NCBI GenBank assembly: GCA_950097015.1
Contig: CATNEN010000038.1
Location: forward strand, 5,935,001-5,999,000
Length of the DNA: 64,000 bases
Reading direction: 5' to 3'
From: Macrostomum hystrix
Lineage: Eukaryota > Platyhelminthes > Macrostomidae
Below are positions 41,471 to 51,151 of the stretch, piece after piece. A program made the translations under genes and the position numbers. The notes under the pieces are model-generated. The model had not been told where the DNA came from. It saw nothing but the letters and a program-made list of their open reading frames with translations, and made no database searches. The stretch's first letter is position 1. Every line of letters begins with the position of its first letter.

Positions 41471-42365
41471 ATGACTGACAACTTTGAACGCTGGTCAAAC
41501 ATTGGTCATGCACCACTTGGTCAGGGAGGCTTTGGACAAGTTTGGAAAGTTCGCACTGAAAATGGATCAGAGCTGGCCGCAAAGTACATCAATCTAAACG
41601 AAATCAACGACGACGTTGACCAGAGAAAGCTTCATCGAGAAGTCAACCTCCTGAAGCAGCTGAATCACCCAAATGTCGTTCGCTTCGTCACCGCAAAGAA
41701 ACAAAACGGTCAGCTGATTGTCTTCACCGAGCTCATTAATGGCAAGGACTTGTCGCAACTGGGTCAACTTTCAGAGTCAACAGCCGTTGGCATCCTTCGT
41801 CAGGTGAGTCGATTGACAGCAAAATTAGTTTAAGCCGGAATTTGGCACAAATATAAAAATATTGCATCGATTCACCACCGTCTGGCAGATATGTGCAGGC
41901 CTCCACTACCTACATAGCCGCAACCCGCCGGTGCTGCACTGCGACCTGAAAGGTCAAAACATCATGTTAACCAATGAAGGCACGGTGAAAATTATCGACT
42001 TCGGCTTTTCCATCAACCTCATGGTTGCCGCTGGTGATTCCGCCTCCGATGCCGTCATGAGTCGGTACTACTTGTGCGGCACTCGCCAGTTCATCGCTCC
42101 TGAGTTGTATACCAGCAAGCACTTTAGCGTCAAGTCCGACGTTTGGGCCCTTGGCATCACAGTTTACGAGATGCTTGTCGGACGGCCACCGTTCACTGGC
42201 TTAGGTAAAAATGCTATTGTTGAGAAGATCAAGAGTCAAGGTGCGCCACCGCTTCCCGTGGCTTGTTCGCAGAAGATGGCCAACTTCTACGCTCGCTGTA
42301 CCGCTTTTAAACCGGAGGATCGACCGTCTGTGCGGCTGCTGCTGCAGGATCCACTTCTCTTCTAG
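41471..42365 (+). CDS. Small Ser/Thr protein kinase (2 exons, 269 aa)
   Basis: The protein is little more than a kinase domain. Exons are 41471-41803 and 41889-42365, with an 85-bp intron (CAG|GTGAGT...TGGCAG). Glycine loop LGQGGFGQV (16-24), ATP-binding Lys38 (AAKY), helix-C Glu57, catalytic loop HCDLKGQN (128-135), DFG at 148-150, APE at 181-183, and DVWALGITVYEML after it. The LK-x-x-N loop marks Ser/Thr specificity. It is closest in feel to NEK or MAP3K-type kinases, but I cannot assign a family. The catalytic-loop Arg of HRD is Cys129, so activation-loop phosphorylation control is probably absent. TATA box and poly(A) signal frame a compact gene. The start is the first ATG of the frame, shortly after the TATA box. 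Confidence 0.9.
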
Positions 42366-42858
42366 CTAGTGAAGCAAATGGCTCATCTGGTTTAACTTTG
42401 CTCTACATTAAATCTAGCACGTAGTTTATATTTTTGCATCATAGAAACTAATTAACAATGATGTAATCGTTCTGTTTTTTTAATTTACTAGTCTTTTAGT
42501 GATTGGACATTACTTGAATAAAACAAATCGATTTGTGTCGATCAGTTAAGGTGAATCTTAGCTAAACGGGAAACAGATCTGGAAGATGATGCAGATATCC
42601 AGTTACTATGTACGCTATTACATGTAAATGCCTGATACCAAAGCATAAATAGTACGGATCCCGTACGCCAACTGTTTTTTAATTTTTTTCTTTTATTCCG
42701 CTTGGTTCGAGTGCATATAAATGCAGCTATATACATCCCCCAAATTTGGTAAAATTGTCAAAAAAACAAATATATAACTGACAAAACACATACAATACAC
42801 ACATTATTTATAGTTCTATTCTGTTGCTGCTTTATTTAAAGCACTTTTATATTATTAA
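42366..42858. other. Kinase 3'UTR and flank
   Basis: Contains a poly(A) signal at 42517. Nothing else is seen before the Helitron boundary. Confidence 0.45.
42517..42522 (+). terminator. Poly(A) signal of the kinase gene
   Basis: AATAAA 152 bases after the stop codon. Confidence 0.6.
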
Positions 42859-42892
42859 CTAGCTTTTTTGCCCGTTGTTTTTGGGGCAGAAA
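42859..42892 (-). other. Helitron 3' terminus (hairpin + CTAG)
   Basis: Minus strand tttctgccccaaaaacaac, gggcaaaaaag, CTAG: a short stem-loop followed by the terminal CTRR tetramer that defines Helitron 3' ends. Confidence 0.8.
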
Positions 42893-43243
42893 TTTAAAGC
42901 AAAGCAGTAAGCAATTCACGTCTCTGTATTAACTTTATAGTGAAGGTCACCATTTATTTATTTACTGCATTAATGAAAAGTGAAGAGTTTGTTTAAGGGC
43001 GTTTTAAGTAAAAAATGGTAGGGGCATCTTATTCCCATGATTAAAATTTAGGGGGCGACTGCCCCCCCCGCCCCCCCTAAATCTGCCTCTGTATACAGTA
43101 TGCATGTACACGCGTATACATAAGGAAAATAGCCATGGCATAACAATAACAATGTCAAAGAAACAAAATTAAACTGTTTCAGAGTTCAGAGTTAGACAGG
43201 TCAAGGTCAATTCGTGACTACTTTTCTATTAATTGCTTGCGAG

Positions 43244-46200
43244 TCACCTCAAGGCCTGGGGATACACCACATTCTTCGTTCTTCCCCTTGGTGCGAAAAT
43301 GAATAGGCCAGCTGGAGTTCCAACACGGGAGCAGGCGACATAAAGCTGCCCATGCGAGAAGCAAGGAGTCTCCAGGTTGATGCCAGCCACCTTCAGCGAC
43401 TGTCCCTGAGCCTTGTTAATAGTCATCGCAAAGCACACTCTCACAGGGAACTGCAGTCGCATGAACTGAAATGGCAGGTCCGTGGGGATAATTGGAATCC
43501 GGGGAACGAACACAGACTCTCCTCTGCCAGATCCAGTCATTATCGTGGCCTCAATCACGTGTGGGAAGAGCCGCCTGACTATCAGTCTGGTGCCGTTACA
43601 CAGCCTTGGCGCATTCAGGTTGCGGAGGAGCATAATTGGTGCCCCAACTTTCAGCTGCAAGTTGTGCGATGGAGTTCCAGGAGGATCTAGAGAGTTCAGA
43701 AACTCAACAGGATACTCCACAGCGGTGTCATCAGTCAACGTTGTATCAATTGACTTGTAGGTGAAAACTGCACCTGGCAACTCCTGAAGCAGTTGGTAGT
43801 TAATTTCGTTGGCGGCATCATTTCTAGGACACAGAATTGCCCTCTCTGACAGCCAGTCAACGTCAGCATATCGAACCATCAGGTTCGGGTAAACTTTTGC
43901 CTTGAGCTTCTGCACTGACTGCACAATGGTTCCGATTGTAGCGATCGATGACTGCCCATCCTCGGTGCTAATCTCCAGCAGACCATTGCCGATTCGCAAT
44001 AGATTGGCAGAGAACTCATGAGCTGTTTCGTCTCCTTGAATTGTAGCTCTCATGTTTGTTCGTAGGTGCAACTTCACAACCGATGGCCACAGGTGAGATG
44101 ATTTTAGGCAAGCATTAATCTCATCAGCAGGAGTGCCACGCGGAATCACAGGCAGCGTCTGTCTAAAGTCTCCAGACAGCAGCAGAGTGATACCGCCCAT
44201 CAGTTGATTGTTGTTGCGCAGGTCTTTCAAAGTTAAGTTGAGTGCTTCAAATGCCAGTTTGTGGGACATGGTACACTCATCCCAGACGATGAGCTTGCAA
44301 GCCTGAAGCACTCTGGCAGTGCCTGTGTTTTTCTTGATGTTGCACAGCGGATTCTCCGCTCGAGACAGATCAAGCGGCAACTTCAGTGCTGAGTGGGCAG
44401 TGCGACCGCCTGGCAGCAAGGTGGCTGCAATTCCAGAGGAAGCTACAGCAATGGCAACGTCGCCTCGTTGCCTGACCTTTGCCAGAAGGAGGTTGATTAG
44501 AAATGTTTTTCCTGTGCCACCTGGAGCATCAAGAAAAACTATGCCACCAACGTTGTTGTTGACTCTGCGCAATAGCTCGCGGTACGCCTCTAGCTGCTCA
44601 GGCATGAGTCGGGGCTCATTCTCCTCTATGAACTGTCCCAGCTGCTCCTGGTCATAGCCTCTTTCTCGCAGCATCTCCCTGCACAGGTTGTCCTGTTGTC
44701 CTGTCCTGTTTGCTTTTGGGAGTCCAAAAGAATCTAGATAGCGATCGGTCAACTCCAGCACCTTGTCCTCAATGCGCAGCAGGGCCTCGTTAAACACTGC
44801 TTCTGTGAATGGCAACTCTGGCTCCTGAGCCACGAATCGCGCCCGGAAGAGAATGTCTTCGGCCATGGGTTCTTTGAATGTTTCCCAAAGCTGAAGTGGA
44901 TCAGAGAGACCACAGGTGGCAACCATGATGGCAAAGAGATCTCGCAGGTGACTTGGTGAGCGCACCGTTGCCGCTTCCTCCAATGTCGCTCTCCATTGAG
45001 CATCATCTTCCAGCAGTCCCAGTCGCTGACATGCTTCATGAAAAGTTTGGCAGGTATGGCCTTCCACCGTTCTAATGTGTCTAAATGACGTCGGACCAAT
45101 CACGGTGTGTAGCAATATACGCAGGTAGTAGCATTCACGGTGGTTTGGGTGCACCGTGTACACTCTGGCTAATGCATCAGTCTGTCGTATTTCAGGATGG
45201 CCCGGAACTGCAGCGCCTTGAACCCGCCGCTTCCATCCTTTCGAAGAGGCGTTCCATGTGTAATAGGCAGGCACCTGGTGGTACAGCAAAGTCCTGGCAA
45301 AGGGGTCTTCAGCGCACAACTTGAAGAAAGCAGTAAGAGTAGTGTCCTGTGGCCTTTGAGCACGCTGCTGGATGTTCTCCTCCGTAAAGTATACTCTCTG
45401 ACCGTTTTCCAGGTGCACACTGAGGTGCATGATAGTTGGGTGGCGTTCATGAATAGAGAATCCGAAGATTCGCCACATTGCCTCGTTGGAGCTGATATAC
45501 CTTCCGCTCTTGAAGCGATTGACTTCGTCAAATTCGTTTACTATGCCTCCAGGTCCCTCAATGTTGAACACTGCTTGGTCGCTACCCTTGTTCACGTACT
45601 TGCAAATGTACTTGATTGATTTAACAGAGTTGCAGTACTCAACGTTGATGTGTGCATTGAACACCTTGGACAGTAGCAGGCAGTAGGGAACGACCCATCT
45701 GTTGTCCAGATCGATCTCTTCATTCCCATGGCTGCGTAGAATAATGCGAGTGGTAAAGCCGCCATCCTCACGTGATCTCCGTCGATACAGCGGATAACCG
45801 TCTTGTCCTGTCACCGTCTCACTTAGTAGAGCCTTGGGATACTTTTTCGAGCAAATGTTGTCCTTCATGCAAGGCGAATTCGGATTGAGGCGCCCGCAGG
45901 GTCCATGAATCATCTGCTTAGTGACAGTAAGATAGAGCTGAGGATCCTCATCCGGATTGGGAATCTCAGCGCGGATGACCTCGTCAAGCTGATTCGGCCT
46001 GATCCGGCTTCGCAGCCAAATCAATATATGAGCGTGTGGCAGCCCTCGCTTTTGCCACTCAATGGTGTACATGTCGCATCTAGTGGGACCAAAGATGGCG
46101 CCTTTTGTGATGTACTCCATAAGTTGTTTCAGCTTTAGTTGGAACACTCGCGCCACCAAGTCGTTCCTGTCCTGACTTTGCTGGCCCGGCATGAGTTCCG

Positions 46201-48181
46201 CTTTTAGTTCCGGCCATGCACTGTTGCATGTGAAGGTGATGAAGAGGTCCGGTCTTCCGTACATTCTCACGTAGGTCATGGCATCCTGTATTCGCTCATG
46301 CATGTAGCGCGGGCCACCTGTGAAAGATAATGGCAGAATGATGACCATCTGACCGATGTCATTTGGATTTCTCTCATTGGCGACAGCGTCTCGCAGATGG
46401 ATGTACTCCTCGGCCCTCAGCTTCGTCTGATTAAAGCGGATGAAATTCAGTCGCTCAGTCTCAATTTTAGCGTACATGTCCACTGCGAACTGAAGCAACA
46501 GCTTTCGGCACCTAAGAATGTAGTTGAAGCTTCCTTCTCGGACCATTAGCCTAAAGGCATAGAAGTCCATTGCTGACACATTCTTTGTCGCCGATGTGTT
46601 TCCAGTGCGAATGTCAATTTGCCTGATGTTGATGTGGTACCCATCCTCTCCGTCCCAGAAAATAAGCGGATACTGCAATGTATCATAGGCTTTGTGCAGC
46701 TTAGAAATCCTTTGCAACTGATTGCTTCGCAGCTGCAGAACAATGTCTCGCTTCTCAAATTCCTGCCCAACAATTTGAATTGCGACATCGTTAACAACTG
46801 GTGCGTTATATCTCCTCTCATGCTGGCCTGCAGGCCGTTTATCAGCACGAATGACTACTCTGTGCTCCTCTGTGTCCCGTGGCAACCTCTCCATGGCAGT
46901 TTTAAATTGACGAACATAATTATTTTTCTCGTGCAGGACTTCCTGTAACTCAAATACAATGTTGGCACGCACTCCTGGAGCGATTCTACATCGGCGCTCA
47001 ACCTGCTCTTGATGATCTCCCATGAAGTAGATCTGCAGGAACTTTGGCTCCTCTCCAGGCAGTGGTAGCAATGATCCTATGTCATGGTACACCTGACCTT
47101 GGACTTTGAATGCAGGCATGAACCCTGGCTCACGGACAATACTTTTAGCTCCAAAAGAAGTCATTTGAAAGCAGCTGTTGTAGCACCGGATATTAGATAG
47201 AAAGTGCTCAGATTCTTCTGTCTCACCCAGCAACAGATGCCGAAGGCATGGTGGCAGGTTCTCGTTCAAAGGTTCAAGTATGACCTTTCCGTTGGAACAG
47301 CACATGCCTGGAGTTTCGTTGGCCCATCTTAATGCATTGCAGCGTGCGCATTTGACCGACATTCTCGCCATCGCAAGTTTAGGATGGACACCATAGACAA
47401 CAGTGGGATCATAACTCAGAGCCGCATTCAGTGCCCAAGGACGTGGGCCAGCTGGCTGATCAGGTTCGTCAACGTTGGGGTTTGTTGGGGCCGGGGGTGG
47501 TCCAACAAATTGGAAGGTCTCAGCGCGTTCCCTATGCCGCTCTCGATCATCCTGCCGACGCACTTCAGCCTGGTTGGCTGTTTCATTGCGACGGGCCTCG
47601 GCAGTCCGGTCTCTGTCCAGTTCTTGGCGCTGCTGTGTCTGGACTGCAGTCTCATTGCGACGGGCCTCGGCAGTCCGGTCTCTGTCCAGTTCTTGGCGCT
47701 GCTGTGTCTGGACTGCAGTCTCATTGCGACGGGCCTCGGCAGTCCGGTCTCTGTCCAGTTCTTGGCGCTGCTGTGTCTGGACTGCAGTCTCATTGCGACG
47801 GGCCTCGGCAGTCCGGTCTCTGTCCAGTTCTTGGCGCTGCTGTGTCTGGACTGCAGTCTCATTGCGACGGGCCTCGGCAGTTCGCTCTCTGTTAAGCTCT
47901 CGTCGCCTATCTACGTCTCTGCCGTGACTGGCTGTAGAACTTATTGCAGCTCCAGCACTGCTTCCACTGGTGCCTGATGTCTGTGCTCTTGTCCGAGGTC
48001 GAAGGTTATAAGGCTGGACTGGCTCAGCTTCATTTTCACTTGAAGCTGCTTGTGGCTGTGCTGAGGTGCTTGGTCTAGGTACTGCTGTTGTTGCGCCGTC
48101 TTCTACTGCATCGTTTGGCCTTGCTGTTGCTCGTCGAGCTGCTTTAGTCAAGCGACTTAAAAAACTTTTCTTAGGTGGCAT
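43244..48181 (-). CDS. Helitron Rep-helicase (RepHel), 1645 aa, intact
   Basis: Rolling-circle replication initiator fused to a PIF1-type DNA helicase. N-terminal low-complexity region (1-230) contains five 20-residue repeats (RDRTAEARRNETAVQTQQRQ). The Helitron-like N domain and Rep domain follow: HUH motif GLPHAHILIWL (about 715) and two-tyrosine motif YICKYVNKG (about 860). The PIF1 helicase has Walker A GGTGKT (about 1222), Walker B VWDECTMS (about 1299), GDFRQTLPV, and the C-terminal MTINKAQGQSLKVAG and YVACSRV blocks. No stop or frame shift interrupts it. The start ATG at 48181 gives MPPKKSFLSRL, a basic N-terminus. Confidence 0.93.
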   Translation of the reverse strand: MPPKKSFLSRLTKAARRATARPNDAVEDGATTAVPRPSTSAQPQAASSENEAEPVQPYNLRPRTRAQTSGTSGSSAGAAISSTASHGRDVDRRRELNRERTAEARRNETAVQTQQRQELDRDRTAEARRNETAVQTQQRQELDRDRTAEARRNETAVQTQQRQELDRDRTAEARRNETAVQTQQRQELDRDRTAEARRNETANQAEVRRQDDRERHRERAETFQFVGPPPAPTNPNVDEPDQPAGPRPWALNAALSYDPTVVYGVHPKLAMARMSVKCARCNALRWANETPGMCCSNGKVILEPLNENLPPCLRHLLLGETEESEHFLSNIRCYNSCFQMTSFGAKSIVREPGFMPAFKVQGQVYHDIGSLLPLPGEEPKFLQIYFMGDHQEQVERRCRIAPGVRANIVFELQEVLHEKNNYVRQFKTAMERLPRDTEEHRVVIRADKRPAGQHERRYNAPVVNDVAIQIVGQEFEKRDIVLQLRSNQLQRISKLHKAYDTLQYPLIFWDGEDGYHINIRQIDIRTGNTSATKNVSAMDFYAFRLMVREGSFNYILRCRKLLLQFAVDMYAKIETERLNFIRFNQTKLRAEEYIHLRDAVANERNPNDIGQMVIILPLSFTGGPRYMHERIQDAMTYVRMYGRPDLFITFTCNSAWPELKAELMPGQQSQDRNDLVARVFQLKLKQLMEYITKGAIFGPTRCDMYTIEWQKRGLPHAHILIWLRSRIRPNQLDEVIRAEIPNPDEDPQLYLTVTKQMIHGPCGRLNPNSPCMKDNICSKKYPKALLSETVTGQDGYPLYRRRSREDGGFTTRIILRSHGNEEIDLDNRWVVPYCLLLSKVFNAHINVEYCNSVKSIKYICKYVNKGSDQAVFNIEGPGGIVNEFDEVNRFKSGRYISSNEAMWRIFGFSIHERHPTIMHLSVHLENGQRVYFTEENIQQRAQRPQDTTLTAFFKLCAEDPFARTLLYHQVPAYYTWNASSKGWKRRVQGAAVPGHPEIRQTDALARVYTVHPNHRECYYLRILLHTVIGPTSFRHIRTVEGHTCQTFHEACQRLGLLEDDAQWRATLEEAATVRSPSHLRDLFAIMVATCGLSDPLQLWETFKEPMAEDILFRARFVAQEPELPFTEAVFNEALLRIEDKVLELTDRYLDSFGLPKANRTGQQDNLCREMLRERGYDQEQLGQFIEENEPRLMPEQLEAYRELLRRVNNNVGGIVFLDAPGGTGKTFLINLLLAKVRQRGDVAIAVASSGIAATLLPGGRTAHSALKLPLDLSRAENPLCNIKKNTGTARVLQACKLIVWDECTMSHKLAFEALNLTLKDLRNNNQLMGGITLLLSGDFRQTLPVIPRGTPADEINACLKSSHLWPSVVKLHLRTNMRATIQGDETAHEFSANLLRIGNGLLEISTEDGQSSIATIGTIVQSVQKLKAKVYPNLMVRYADVDWLSERAILCPRNDAANEINYQLLQELPGAVFTYKSIDTTLTDDTAVEYPVEFLNSLDPPGTPSHNLQLKVGAPIMLLRNLNAPRLCNGTRLIVRRLFPHVIEATIMTGSGRGESVFVPRIPIIPTDLPFQFMRLQFPVRVCFAMTINKAQGQSLKVAGINLETPCFSHGQLYVACSRVGTPAGLFIFAPRGRTKNVVYPQALR
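47583..47890 (-). repeat. 60-bp coding repeats in RepHel
   Basis: Five tandem 60-bp units, four almost identical, encode a charged 20-residue peptide repeat (RDRTAEARRNETAVQTQQRQ) that is probably a helical spacer. The near identity points to recent expansion. Confidence 0.95.
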
Positions 48182-48868
48182 CTGAAAGTTAGAAGTAGTC
48201 CGAATGAGAGGGGACCTGTGTTGAAAATTCTTTCTCTTCTCTTCAGTGGGAGAGGCTAAGCCTCTGTATATTTTAGCAAAGCACTGTACGCCAGCCTCTC
48301 TCTTTCTTCTATCCCAGGCTGGCTGGAGAGAAATATCGACTGGAGAGACAGTCTAGGGGTTTGGGCTGTGTACATTCACGGCTTGAAATACAATGTACAG
48401 TCTGGGGCTTCGGCGCCCGGGGAAGGGAGGGGGTGGCTGTAATAAAATTTGGCCCGCAGAGTGGCGGAGGGGAGTTGGGGTGGCTGTCCTCGGAAAACAA
48501 AAAGTGACTCACTTTGAGATGATGCAGCTTTGCTCTGGATTGAGTAGAGATGTTCAAAATTGACAGCATTGTTGGAAAACATGTAAAGTGTAAGTGGATC
48601 AAATTTGGAGAAAATCTGACAAAGTGGGGCGACGATATGTCGAATTGAGTGATTTTTTGACGATTTTTGAGCAGTTTTTTGCACTTTTGAGCAGGAAGGA
48701 AATGATTTTTCGGGAATTTGAGTAGCCTATTGCACTCAGCGTAGGTGGTTTTAGGTATGTGCAAAGTTTGGTGCGATTTGGTTGAGCGGTTTCGGCGTCT
48801 ATAAAGACAAAAGGTTGCACACACACAGACAGACAGACAGACAGAGTTTTCACTTTTATATATATAGA

Positions 48869-49175
48869 TTACGAGTATTATTAATAAATCGCGTACGCCA
48901 TTTGTGAACGCTGTTAATAATTATTATTTTAAAAATATTTTCTGACAATATTTTACTTGACAAAAAAGAACATAATAAAAAACGAAGTTTTGTAAGAATC
49001 AACTATTGAGCTGGGAAGGGAAGAGCAAAGGTGTCAAAAAAGAGCAGCAAAAACACAAGGGACGCCAGGAATAAAAAAATAAATGTATATCATTAAATGT
49101 CAATAGCTTCAGGGCAGCTGTTCCCTTATTTTAGAGATTTCTATGATATACTTTGCTAAAGCTTCAGTGGTTTCC
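48869..49175. other. AT-rich spacer
   Basis: Nothing recognised to the right of the Helitron border. Confidence 0.35.
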
Positions 49176-49400
49176 CTATCGTCTTGGTGCCATTATGTAG
49201 TTAGATTTCTCTTCTGCTGTTAAGGATGCGAAATTGGGAGTTTTACCAGAAACGGTATTTTCAAAATTCGAACGTGCGGTACAGCTATACATATTCCAAC
49301 TGCACTTAAATAGGAAGTGGACCACGTTTTCAACTTCCGTTTTGCACTTAATACATAATCTATTCTCATACGGAATTTTCGGTCTCGCAGTTCGCAATGC
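49176..49400 (-). pseudogene. LINE C-terminal zinc-binding fragment
   Basis: Minus strand: LRTARPKIPYENRLCIKC, TEVENVVHFLFKCSW. The spacing C-x2-C-x(8-10)-H-x(3-4)-C with EDE.HFL-like wording is the zinc-binding module after LINE reverse transcriptases. No RT remains nearby. Host-gene origin is not excluded. Confidence 0.5.
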
Positions 49401-49797
49401 TTCGCAAACTATAGCTTATATTGATTTCCTTGGTCTAAACGAGGATGGTACGTCTCAACTCTGGGTTGTATATTTGCTGTAAATATTTTTCGGCTGAATA
49501 ATATTGCTTAAAGGAGTAATAGAAGTGACTCAGCTTGCTTGTTATCCAACGTGTTATATATGGACGTGTTATATATAAATCCTGCAATCCTACAAGTGAC
49601 TAACTAATTTTACTGTGATTTTAAACAAAAATGTTATGCCGCTCACACTCACACAGTAAGCTACCCCAACCAATTTAAGCAAGACTACGAGCGTATTTCT
49701 ACCATGATACAAAACTTTCTTATATTATTAAACATTTTACCCTGATCCATTCATCAAATATTAATCGAACTCTGCTGTATCCGAGGAGCACCCCGAG

Positions 49798-50275
49798 ATG
49801 AGGCATGAATTACTCTCAGCTTACGAAGACGACCTCGCGCTGCTGTCTTCGGCTGCGCACAACGCACAACGCTGCGCACAACGGCTGCTGAGCGGCCTGA
49901 CAATTTGCAGAAAACCGATCGGTTCTGACAGCTTGCTACGCACAAGATCTGCTGCCTGCCGCGAGCTTCGTTTCGAGATGACAGAGAAAAAACGTGACCT
50001 GCAGCATGCTTAATCGTTTGCCTCGACCGACTCGTGCGGAACGAGGGTGACGATTTGGCGGGGTGGCGGGCCTAAGCCACCTTCATTTAGTGCAGACAGT
50101 GCTGCTCTCAGACGTGTTGACGGACTGATGCAGCTCTTCGATCCAGAAGGTCGTTGAGGCCGCTGCTTTACAATTCGTAACCCGAACGCTGACGGCCAAG
50201 GCGCTCGAAGGGTAAATCATGCAATGCAGCGCATGTGGCACTGCTGCGCGCTGCGTTCGGCGGCCGCCGTGGCCC
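49798..50275 (+). pseudogene. Decayed LINE reverse transcriptase
   Basis: YEDDLALLSSAAHNAQR corresponds to the YADD motif and following residues of the LINE at 31109. Further on, VVEAAALQFVTRTLTAKALE and LLRAAFGG match the C-terminal part. Frame shifts and stops separate the blocks. The catalytic YADD is changed to YEDD. Confidence 0.75.
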
Positions 50276-50290
50276 AAACTGAGACGACCC

Positions 50291-51034
50291 AGTCTCTTTT
50301 TTAATTCAGGTGAGAGCGCGACTGAGACTATAGTATAGCTATAGCTGCCTTAATTCCTTTACCTGCTGCTGATAGCGGGGCCTGCGGTTGGCTGGACACC
50401 CGGGATCAGTGCTGATGACTACTGCCCTGAGCCGTTGCAGCTAGATGACGACTATGACAGACTTAACGTGTCATCATTACGCTTGATGACTAGCGCCAAC
50501 ACGCCCACTGAAAGACGCATGTTTTAGAGTGGATAAAGGTAAGTATATCTATACATCTTATATCTTGTATATATTATATCCTATGCATATATAATTAATT
50601 AAACCTCTTCAAAATGATTCAGTATTAATATATATGCAATTCGGAGAGACGGGGTAGCAACTCTTGTCTGCTAAAATAAAATAAGAAAAATTATTTAACG
50701 ACTACGTCTTCGTACATAAGCTAACGCAATGATAAAAATTAAAACAGTAAAAATTCCGCTTTTCCAGGAAATGCAGGAGGATGATTCAAGCTAATGAATA
50801 AGACAAAGCTTCATTTTTCAAAGCGTATGTTGGAACAGATCATCGTCGCTTAACGTGTGCGAATTAAATGCTTAAATCGATGTTGTTAAACGTAAATACG
50901 TATCTGCTCAAAAGTCATCTAAGGAATTTATAAAGAAACTTTCGTTGGACTCGTTTAGGTTGCGAATATAGTAGTAGCTACTAAGCTACTTTTATTTGTA
51001 GAGAACCTTTTGAAGCAATTCATTTTTTTCTGAG
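50291..51034. other. 5' flank of the Rab11-FIP gene
   Basis: AT-rich, presumably promoter and 5'UTR. No clear TATA box position could be fixed. Confidence 0.4.
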
Positions 51035-51151
51035 ATGGATGATGCTCCGGAAGACTCGCCAATCCCTTTGTCACCTGAGTTTGCGGGATTTATTGATGTA
51101 TCCAAATATGGTGATGTTGTTGAATCAATTGCATGGGAGCTTAATGATCAA
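51035..51151 (+). CDS. Rab11-FIP exon 1
   Basis: The start ATG follows ttctgag. 39 codons, MDDAPEDSPIPLSPEF to AWELNDQ, donor CAA|GTAAGT. Acidic, proline-containing N-terminus. The following 966-bp intron is AT-rich without features. Confidence 0.75.

Larger units (their letters stand above)
42859..48868 (-). mobile_element. Full-length Helitron
   Basis: A 6010-bp rolling-circle transposon read on the minus strand. The 5' end TCTATATATATAAAAGTG lies at 48868, preceded by host A. The 3' end is a small hairpin (tgcccc...gggca) followed by CTAG at 42862-42859 and host T. Both borders fit Helitron insertion between A and T without target duplication. The 5' leader has the (CTGT)n/(GT)n tract and the cgctcaaccaaatcgcacc block common in animal Helitrons. 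It encodes one intact Rep-helicase ORF, so it may be autonomous. Confidence 0.93.

Noticed and set aside
47384-47977. Open frames opposite to the RepHel repeats
   Set aside because: Shadows of the 60-bp coding repeats on the other strand.
48309-48824. 171-codon minus-strand frame at the Helitron 5' end
   Set aside because: It covers the conserved non-coding Helitron leader (ctgt/gt tract, cgctcaacc block). Not a second transposase.
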